Part shown: positions 57,001-64,000 of the stretch, in pieces | How the letters are laid out: every line of letters starts with the position of its first letter | How positions within the stretch are numbered: the stretch's first letter is position 1 | Assembly: GCA_947652115.1 (NCBI GenBank) | Contig: OX393562.1 | Coordinates: 30,854,356-30,918,355 of the forward strand | DNA from: Blastomussa wellsi | Lineage: Eukaryota > Cnidaria > Anthozoa > Scleractinia > Plerogyridae | Direction of reading: 5' to 3' | DNA length: 64,000 bases | Made by a program: the position numbers and the translations under genes | Notes under the pieces: generated by a model | The model's database searches: none | Seen by the model: the letters and a program-made list of their open reading frames with translations, nothing else | What the model was told of the DNA's origin: nothing

Positions 57001-57570
57001 TCTGTTCCAAAATCCCCGCCATGCAATATCATTCTTGTTGTGATGACTTGCGGGATGTCGTTTAAGGCATCTCAAGCCGAAACACCTTGTCTTATCAAAA
57101 ACGGAATTTTATAAATGTCAGTCAAATATGACAAATATAATTTTGTGTTCTGCTTCTTTTCAGCTTCCATCGGTGTTATCATTGGGTATATCATTCTGGC
57201 ACTCGTTATCTTGGCTGCATTTATCTGCGTCGTAGCATGCGTTTGCGGGGGATGCTGCGCATGCGTCAGTGAGATAACACGAAGCCCTGCAGGAACAACC
57301 ACGATAAATACACTTGCTACCGTCCAAGAGGTTCATGTTGTCTCTTCCCAACAGCCAGGAGCAAGCCCAGAGAACCAGCTGACCGTTTGCCTTCACAATG
57401 AATCGCATCCAGAGGCACCATTTGGATCATTATGTATGCTCAGTAACAGAGAATATCCATCACCATCAGCTCCTCCACTGCGAACAGAACCGCCGCCACA
57501 ATACTATGGAATGGAACCTCCACCACCCTATTCTGGAGTAGAACCTCCGCCACCTTACTCCATTACGTAG
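54093..57570 (+). CDS. Small single-pass membrane protein with PPxY motifs (Shisa-like architecture)
   Basis: Exons 54093-54126 and 56023-56052 encode a signal peptide (MKKNSLSLVALVLLTLFKGVE). The last exon, 57164-57570, begins in phase 1 with the transmembrane segment SIGVIIGYIILALVILAAFI, followed by a Cys-rich juxtamembrane run (CVCGGCCACV) that may be palmitoylated. A cytoplasmic tail follows with SAPPL and repeated PPPPYSGVEPPPPYS; PPxY motifs bind WW domains such as those of NEDD4 ligases. A middle exon at 56980 (phase 1, after TTTTTCCTGCAG; VRKRNNFCSKIPAMQYHSCC) would supply the extracellular cysteines, but its donor is unclear: 57039 (TTGTT|GTGATG) restores phase, whereas the frame otherwise hits TAA. 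The layout resembles Shisa/CYYR-type proteins; the name is architectural only. AATAAA is at 57711. A MITE lies in intron 1. Confidence 0.65.
55488..55650. mobile_element. Palindromic MITE, GCCGAGGCTTGGGGGAATAA family, copy 2
   Basis: Same structure as 25485-25640: TAGACCAATTCAG end, GCGCCGAGGCTTAGGGGAATAAA arm, ATTCATCGCTAAGCCTCGATGCAAAATC core, TTTATTCCCCCAAGCCTCGG arm and GGAATTGGTC end. Relative to copy 1 the asymmetric centre is inverted. Confidence 0.8.
55656..55880. mobile_element. MITE with ATTCTCGT...GAGCCACTTGTCC ends
   Basis: GAGCCACTTGTCCCTCTTAGCCGG at the left is inverted as CCGGCTAAGAGGACAAGTGGCTC at the right, followed by GGGAACGAGAATG. About 225 bp, inserted only a few bases after the preceding MITE. 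Confidence 0.8.
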
Positions 57571-58082
57571 TACTGAAATGCTATTTTGCAACATTGTATT
57601 GATTTTTGGGACCCCCCGCAACCTCAAACACTTATTCTTGGTTAAAACGTGACGTCATAAAATTTTAAAAGCAAAATTTGCTGGGCCTGCTAAATATTGT
57701 CAACACGTGAAATAAATCCGAAAAATACATCTTTTCACAAGTTTTCAGCTAAACAGTATCCTTTGTGTTCGAAATACAGCATGTTAAATTTTCGAGATTT
57801 CCGCCATACGTGACATCGCGATGGTGCCGTGACAAAGCTGCCGTGCTTGAAGAAACTGTGTTTTCTCAAGATTTGTTCAGTCTAAAAAGTTCAAGTACTA
57901 GAAGGATGTTTATGTGTATATATACTAGATCATAAGAAAAAAGAAATCGCTTTCGAAGCAAAAGTGAGTGCCAGATGTTTTCTTTGATTTCCGGCCGCCT
58001 TGTTGCTACCCATTAAGATGGGCACCAACATGGCGTCTCCATATATAGAAATACAAAAATTATGTTACGCGCACAAATTATT

Positions 58083-59460
58083 AGGGACTGCGCAATAATT
58101 ACCTGGAAGGGGGAGGGGGTTTGGAAAATTAGAGGGGGTATAGGAGAAAATGACAACAAGAGAGAGGTGGGTTGGATGTAAAACTTAATACATACAGGGG
58201 GACATCACTTTTTCATTCCTTTTTGCAAACTGGAAAAGTAGTGAAAGTGTTATTATTGTTCAAATATAAAATATAAATACTAAAATTGGAATAAAACTGA
58301 CAAATTTATCAACTATGAACTGTTGTTTTCCTATCTGTCATGCAGTAGGAAATTATAAAGGAATGTCTCTGTTATATATTATGTTAAAACAGTGCTACTT
58401 CATTTGCCTCAGAAGGATTCTTAAGATACGCTGGCCAGCCATCATCAGCAACCAAGATCTGTGGAAACGAACGAGACAGCAGCCTGTAGAAGTCGATATC
58501 CTTCAAAGACGCTGGAAGTGGATCGGCCACACCCTTCGGAAGTTCTCACCTAACATCACAAGGCAAGCCCTCACCTGGAACCCTCAGGGGAAAAGGAAGA
58601 GGGGCCGACCAAGAGGGGCCAACTCGTGGCGCCATGACCTAGAGGCAGACATGAGGAGAAATGACTACACGTGGGGAGAACTGCAACGACTCGCCCAGGA
58701 CTGTGATGACTGGGGGGGCTTATTGGTGGCCTTTGCCCCAGACGTGGCGACAGGCAATGATGATGATGATTACTTCATTTGCAAGAACTGAAAACAGAAA
58801 GGCTGGTCGTACGGTTGGGATTATTAAACTATGTATCTTGTATTTTCTTTCTTATTTGCACTAGGATTTAATAAAACAGGAAACTTCAAAGAAAAGTTGC
58901 AAAAGTAGCACTGTAATGTTATTCAATGAAAAAGAAAGATGCCAATGTTAGCACACATGGAATCATAATTTAGCAAAATGAAAAACCCAATTAACTGTTG
59001 AAATTTTAATAGCAATACAAAGTTAAAGTACAATAAAACACAGTATGATTAAATTGAGATTCAAAAAAATCTAAATCAGACAGGAATTCCTGAATAATAT
59101 TTTTAGTTTCTCCAACAAAGCTTATGGAATTCAAAAGATCTCATATTTAAGAATGGTAAATACAAACAGTATGATTAAATTGAGCTTCATACACGTCGAA
59201 GAGTCATATTTACGTTTGAAGTGAAGTTTCTAACGGAGGAAGAAATCCAGGAAGTAAACTATAGGTATGAGGGAATCAATGGGAGTATACTTTTTTCAAT
59301 CGGGGGGGGGGGGGGGGGAGTTAGCCTTCATAATCATTATGTGATGGGGGGTTTAAATTAATTTTTTGCTTAATGAGAGCAATTTCATTGCTTAATGAGA
59401 GCAATTTTCCACCCCCCCCCCCCCCTTCCCCCCTCTCCAGGTAATTATTGCACAGTCCCT
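58083..59460. mobile_element. TIR-bounded element of about 1.38 kb carrying a LINE tail
   Basis: AGGGACTGCGCAATAATTACCTGGAAGGGGGAGGGG at the left is inverted at the right (ends CCAGGTAATTATTGCACAGTCCCT), a TIR of about 35 bp with three mismatches or so. Inside are a G-run (59302) and C-run (59413) and a tandem duplication of TTGCTTAATGAGAGCAATTT. No transposase is seen; the only coding remnant is the RTE-like fragment at about 58390-58780. Confidence 0.65.
58390..58791 (+). pseudogene. RTE-like non-LTR retrotransposon C-terminal fragment
   Basis: The open frame reads [20 protein letters not shown], then [41 protein letters not shown] and [27 protein letters not shown], the well-known tail of RTE/endonuclease-reverse transcriptase ORFs. 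It ends in a GATGATGATGAT simple repeat, as RTE copies do. The reverse transcriptase domain is missing (5' truncation). Confidence 0.85.
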
Positions 59461-59990
59461 GAATTGGACTCAAAGGAATAAGTATCTCCATGGCAATTCG
59501 AATTTCAGTGAATAAATTCATGTCATTTTTAGCTGGAGGGAAATTTGGTCAGTGGTAAATATAAAGACAACAGTGGCATTACAAAACACCTAGGAAACAA
59601 TGAGCTGTTTTCATTCAAATTAGATTTCGGATTCAAATTCTCTTCAGATATGACCACTTTTTTATTTAGTATTTGACCATCCGTATGTACAATATCGTTC
59701 CCATGCCAGTTAGTGGCATTCATTATGAAGGCCCTCCCGGAGCTGGGAACGAGGTTGCCGAATGTAAACGAAAAAACGAATCCGGTTCTAAAACATCCCA
59801 GATTAGTCACGAATCTAAAAAAAAACACAACCGTCTAGCTAGTGTAAACGTAGTTTCACACAGGGACTTGGCTTGGGCTCAGATTTTATTCCGCCAAGCG
59901 ATATACTATAAACTGAACGAAGAGTGGAAGAAAGACAAGGAACTTTGTTGAAACTAAAATGAATTCAATGTGGCGGGGTAATCTTTTCTC
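59461..59990. other. Intergenic, nothing firm
   Basis: A plus-strand frame at 59673-59951 contains basic residues but no recognisable domain; it spans a GGAGCTGGGAACGAGG motif seen at MITE ends, so it is probably non-coding. Confidence 0.3.
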
Positions 59991-59994
59991 GAGT

Positions 59995-60893
59995 TTTGAC
60001 AATAGTTTTTATTGTAAATAACATCTTGTACTAGATGCAGGGCACTACTTTAACTCAGCAATTATACTAACGGTCTTGAGAGTTTCTACGTTCTTATTTT
60101 AAATAGTTTTTGTTGTAAATAACATCCTGTACATGCAGGGCACTATTTTATTTCAGCAATTGTACTAACGGTCTTGAGAATGTGTACGTTCTTATTTTAA
60201 ATAGTTTTTATTGTAAATAAAACATCTTGTACATGCAGGGCACTATTTTATTTCAGCAATTGTACTAACGGTCTTGAGAATGTGTACGTTCTTATTTTAA
60301 ATAGTTTTTATTGTAAATAAAACATCCTGTACATTCAGGGCACTATTTTATTTCAGCAATTGTACTAACGGTCTTGAGAATGTGTACGTTCTTATTTTAA
60401 ATAGTTTTTATTGTAAATAAAACATCTTGTACATGTAGGGCACTATTTTATTTCAGCAATTGTACTAACGGTCTTGAGAATGTGTACGTTCATATTTTAA
60501 ATAGTTTTTATTGTAAATAAAACATCTTGTACATGCAGGGCACTATTTTATTTCAGTAATTGTACTAATGGTCTTGAGAGTTTCTACGTTCTTATTTTAA
60601 ATAGTTTTTGTTCTAAATAACATCTTGTACATTCAGGGTACTATTTTAGTTAAGCAATTGTACTAATGGTCTTGAGAGTTTCTACGTTCTTATTTTAAAT
60701 AGTTTTTATTGTAAATAAAACATCTTGTACATTCAGGGTACTATTTTATTTCAGCAATTGAACTAATGGTCTTGACAGTTTCTACGTCCTTATTTTAAAT
60801 AGTTTTTGTTGTAAATAACGTCCTGTACATGCAGGGCACTATTTTAGTTCAGCGATTGTACTAATGGTCTTGAGAATGTCTACGTTCTTAGCC
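59995..60893. repeat. Tandem array of nine 100-bp units
   Basis: The unit marker GGTCTTGAGA (GGTCTTGACA in one copy) recurs at about 60072, 60171, 60271, 60371, 60471, 60571, 60668, 60768 and 60866, a period of 98-100 bp. Each unit contains ACATCYTGTACATKCAGGG, CACTATTTTATTTCAGCAAT, ACTAAYGGTCTTGAGA and TACGTTCTTATTTTAAATAG. The central copies are nearly identical, the edges diverge. It ends about 30 bp from the stop codon of the pseudoprotease gene; read on that gene's strand each unit supplies AATAAA. Confidence 0.95.
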
Positions 60894-60921
60894 AGCAGGG
60901 ATTTATTTCACAGTCCTCCAT

Positions 60922-62012
60922 CTATTCATGCTGGTTATCAGCTATGATCCTGTCAATCCACTCTCTCATGTACCTTATGTTACAATACAATTGATGCTTG
61001 TATGCTTTTAAGGGGTTACAATCAGCTCCCCAGCTAAAAGCTCCTCCAAGGTACCATTTTCCATGGACCTCTCTAGCGAGAGGTCCCCCAGTATCACCCT
61101 GGCAACCACTGGCACGAGTGATATTGGAGCCAGCACACAGCATAGACTCGTCAATGGTCCTTGATGGGTGATCAGCGGTGCATATGGCCCTCGAGACCAA
61201 GAGAATCTGGGCTTGCTTGAGTTTCTCAGGTAGGGGCCCGGCAGATATGTATCCCCATCCGGTAATCCAACATGATTCGCCCAGCGGCAAAGGAAGGTTC
61301 TTGTTCGGTACACAGACTAAACCAGTCCCATGTGATAGGCTGGCAGGTCTGGTTAGCTTTAGCAAAGCCAGGTCGTTGGAAAAAAAGGTTCGGGTTATGG
61401 TGTTTATGGTGAATGAATATCTTTTCCACGGTGATGTCTTGTTCAGTGCCAATAGTTTTTTCTCTGTAGTAAGCGGCAAGCCTGTAGAAGTTGAAAACAT
61501 TTCCACTGTTATAACTTAAGCCTGTCATGTACACGATACAGCTGACTATAGTACTATTTTGCTTTGAATTTTTTATTAAAATTCCGGATTAATTTTTAAA
61601 AACTTGTTTTTAAATTACCTTCCAAAGCAATTGCGTATTTGCTTTGGTCTCAGTTGTGTTTGTTGTTAACCAATCAAGGCCAACCGGCGAGACCAGTTTA
61701 GATTTGGTTTTATGACAGTAAAATAAACAGTTCTATACGGAAGCAGCTTTGTTTAATTTGCACACTAAGTAACGATAACTGCAAATAGAAATTAGCCCAA
61801 ATCAATCCAATTACTTTTGACCATTGTCCCACTTATATCTTACGTACCGTAAATTATATCTTCCGAGCCAGTACTAAGGGATTTGGCTCCTACCTTACAA
61901 AGATATTTGACGCTTTTTTGCCATAAACGCAGTAAGCCGTGGTAAGAACCCACTGGGGCAATATCAGGGAGCCTCCGCAAAACATTGCACGGCCATAAAC
62001 TGTGAACCTGAG
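60922..62012 (-). pseudogene. S1 serine protease homologue lacking catalytic His and Ser (pseudoprotease), frameshifted
   Basis: Two exons join in phase: 62012-61894 (RFTVYGRAMFCGGSLILPQWVLTTAYC) and 61481-60922. The His57 motif TAAHC is TAYC (His to Tyr), and GDSGGP is GDTGGP (Ser195 to Thr) in SGCQGDTGGPLA; the catalytic Asp motif SNDLALLKL is kept. Other S1 features (CWITGWG, ESMLCAG, FSWGADC, MREWIDRII) are preserved, so the fold was maintained after loss of catalysis. A run of seven T on the coding strand (61380-61386) breaks the frame between EKIFIHHKHHNPNLF and SNDL; six T would restore it, so this is either a real disabling change or an assembly error. No exon with a signal peptide or activation site was found upstream. 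It could be a regulatory serine protease homologue or a decaying gene. Confidence 0.8.
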
Positions 62013-62029
62013 CTTTCTAATAATAAAAT

Positions 62030-62920
62030 ATAGTTATTCGGTGATTCTACCATAAGTTTAATATTGGTTCTAAACAATAAAAGTTTCGATAATCTGAGGT
62101 GTGAAAGGATCGATAACGTTACGATTGGTAACATGTTACAAAACTGACACAACGTAGGATCTCTCTCGATCTAGGAAATCGTCGGCATGTGTCAAAAATG
62201 GTCGAAAATGTTCAAAAATGATTTAGGTTTAAATAAGAAAGATGATCATGTTATTGTAGTATTATTTTCCATTGCTCTGGTTCTTTTGTATTATTAATTA
62301 TAGCATCTTGTTGTAGCAATTTTTGAATTTCGTGTTGTAACGTCTCTTTTAATCTTCAAATTACTACTGTCACTGGTAACGTTAGCCGTGCCACTTTATG
62401 TTTTGTTATTAGCTTGCTAGATCGTATTCCTTCATCTTAAATTTGTAACGTTTTGCCTTTAGAGTCAGTGTATGTAATACCCTGAAGAAGGAAGGTCGTG
62501 CCTTCCGAAATATCGGAATACATTTCCCATACTGTTAAATCAGCCTTGCATTTTATCTTCGTTTTTCTTAAATTATTGCTGATTAGATTCTTAAGGATCC
62601 AGTGCTTCTGTTTTGTCACGGTGCCCTTGCAAATTTACAGTCCCATTTCGAAAATGTTCGGCTGATCTACCAACAATCTTCGGCCAATTTTCAAATATCT
62701 ACGGAAATCTATTCATTGTGGTTAATATATGCGAATTTATAGATGGTTTTCACAAACGTGATAAGGCGGCCATATTGGTGGACTAAACAATACAAATTAT
62801 TGTGCAAAATTTGCATAAAAATAGAGTTTAGTTCCCAAAGGAGAGAAAGTCTACCGTTCTTGTCCACCAAAATTCTTGGGCAACACACTTAACGTTGATA
62901 GTGCCTCTCGTCACCCAGGA
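62030..62920. other. Region upstream of the pseudoprotease, probable transposon debris
   Basis: Around 62480-62520 CTGAAGAAGGAAGGTCGTGCCTTCCGAAATATCGGAA has the look of a retroelement terminal motif. No S1 activation-site exon was seen. Confidence 0.3.
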
Positions 62921-62924
62921 GTTT

Positions 62925-63068
62925 AAATGTGTACCGGCGATAATGCTGGGGGATAACCCTGCGAAGGACTAGCACCCCATCCATGGGGAGTAAGTCCCTT
63001 CCGGCTATGGAAATCGGGATCACCTTCGGCCTGGTGGGACACGAGGTTCATATGCAGACTTAACGTTA
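62925..63068 (-). repeat. SINE body fragment related to the one at 20634
   Basis: GGAAATCGGGATCACCTTCGGCCTGGTGGGACACGAGG...CATATGCAGACTT parallels CCGGGATAAGCACTGGCCTGATGGGCCACTAGG...GAACGCAGACTTTG at 20735-20780. The tRNA-like head is absent. Orientation by sequence similarity is the plus strand of the related copy; strand call is tentative. Confidence 0.4.
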
Positions 63069-63186
63069 TACATGTATAGCTATTAATAGTGTTACCAAGA
63101 TTACCTTTAATATTAACAATTTCCATACTAGAACAAGAAACTATATAAACAAACAGCAAGGGCAGTTATGACACTGAAAACCGGAC

Positions 63187-63325
63187 CTTCCACTCTCAAA
63201 AGGATCTCCGGAATCCGTCAACTCATGCACAGCGGTAACACCCTTTGTGCCGATCATCTTTATGAACACGTTTGCATCTGTCCCCGCTCCAATTGAACTT
63301 CCTGTGGTTATTTTTAAGTCGTACT
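63187..63325 (-). CDS. PLAT/LH2-domain exon (isolated)
   Basis: A single exon on the minus strand behind ATTATCTGTTTCAG, phase 1, encodes YDLKITTGSSIGAGTDANVF, IKMIGTKGVTAVHELTDSGD and PFESG before a weak donor (GGAAG|GTCCGG, phase 2). Y-x-(V/L)-x-(V/I)-x-TG...GAGTDANVFI...G...L is the start of the PLAT (polycystin-1, lipoxygenase, alpha-toxin) beta-sandwich, which binds lipids or membrane partners. The second half of the domain was not found in the next 1.1 kb of the same strand. It may belong to a gene extending past the right edge, or be the upstream part of the pseudoprotease gene. Confidence 0.6.
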
Positions 63326-63420
63326 CTGAAACAGATAATAGGTTTCAATATTGTTTCTTCGTGAGCAGCAATGAAAATTTCCCCTCCTTTGATATGCAAT
63401 AATAATTCCATTCTCAGTGA

Positions 63421-63547
63421 CGCGTTCGGTAAGTGGGGTACAGCGCGAAGGAAAACGGCCAGAAGGAGGAATGGAGAGAGGCATTTATCCCCCCTCCCTA
63501 TTTTTTTCTCTCGCCGTTTTCCTTCGTGCTGTACACCAACCGAACGC
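63421..63547. mobile_element. Small palindromic MITE
   Basis: GCGTTCGGTAAG...GTACAGCGCGAAGGAAAACGGC is inverted as GCCGTTTTCCTTCGTGCTGTAC...CCGAACGC; the whole unit is about 127 bp with a short loop of GGAGGAATGGAGAGAGG-like sequence. Confidence 0.75.
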
Positions 63548-64000
63548 CCGGAACAGGCTACAAATACGTGGCGCGACTGTTTTCTGGCTTTCTCAGCTTC
63601 GTAACTGAAGTGTCAATAGTTTAAAACAAAGTCTTTGTTATGTAAAAATCGAAATTTGACCAAATTTGTACAGGCCGGGAAAAAATTGTTTATTGCCAGT
63701 TCTCTTTAATTTGTGATTACTCGTGCGAAACGCCGCCAGACATATGCATATCATTGACGGAAATCTTGGAAACGTTTCCACAGGCGTTTTGATTTCTGAA
63801 GTCGGCTATCAATGCAAACGGTGCAATCCAAGCTTTTCATTAATCCGTTGCCTCAGTAAATAAAATTTAAATAAGAGATAACGTATGTCAAATTAACAAA
63901 GCACGTCGTTCCAAAGTAATATTTTTTATTATATATATAGCGACAATTTTAGGTAATAAACCTTGCAGATAGAATTCTATATCTGCTATATTTTCACATG
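63548..64000. other. Right edge, nothing recognised
   Basis: AT-rich sequence without frames or repeats that I can assign. Confidence 0.3.

Noticed and set aside
59995..60893. Regular 100-bp repeats as a CRISPR array or origin
   Set aside because: Whole 100-bp units repeat without spacer variation, in an intron-rich eukaryotic context.
61008..61313. Alternative minus-strand frame ending LEELLAGELIVTP
   Set aside because: Out-of-frame shadow of the S1 homologue exon.

Overview
This window is eukaryotic, AT-rich and intron-rich, and almost certainly animal. The gene set fits a cnidarian, probably an anthozoan such as a stony coral: multi-exon S1 proteases with MAM or proline linkers, an antizyme with a TGA frameshift site, an eEF1A methyltransferase, a GT31 galactosyltransferase, and dense palindromic MITEs, tRNA-derived SINEs, a Gypsy element, non-LTR fragments and a Penelope fragment. 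The species assignment is inference. Exons were joined by eye from homology, GT-AG signals and matching intron phase.

Layout: (1) 1-10.3 kb holds three conserved cellular genes. They are a METTL13-type methyltransferase (minus strand, running off the left edge), a MIEN1/SELENOW-family gene with an in-frame TGA where selenocysteine is expected and a C-terminal CaaX box (plus strand), and ornithine decarboxylase antizyme (minus strand). (2) 12.5-17.4 kb: a degenerate repeat array, then a four-exon trypsin-like secreted protease. (3) 17.5-22.3 kb: a Penelope-like fragment, a MITE and SINEs. (4) 22.3-33 kb: a ten-exon secreted protein with a MAM domain and a chymotrypsin-type S1 domain; one intron carries about 1.2 kb of (ACTACC)n. 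(5) 33.4-39.2 kb: an uncertain two-exon reading frame and two tandem paralogous genes for small secreted peptides on the minus strand. (6) 42.2-46.4 kb: a LINE 3' end and a decayed Gypsy element that has lost its integrase core. (7) 48-49 kb: an intact beta-1,3-galactosyltransferase. (8) 54-57.6 kb: a small single-pass membrane protein with PPxY motifs. (9) 58-59.5 kb: a TIR-bounded element containing an RTE-like LINE tail. (10) 60-62 kb: nine copies of a 100-bp repeat beside an S1 pseudoprotease in which His57 is Tyr and Ser195 is Thr, then an isolated PLAT-domain exon at 63.2 kb.

Functional themes are two TGA codons with predicted recoding about 6 kb apart (selenocysteine insertion and +1 frameshifting), and three S1-fold genes spanning active trypsin-type, active chymotrypsin-type and apparently inactive forms. 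Most remaining sequence is repeats or unassigned. First exons of several genes and all UTR limits are unresolved.
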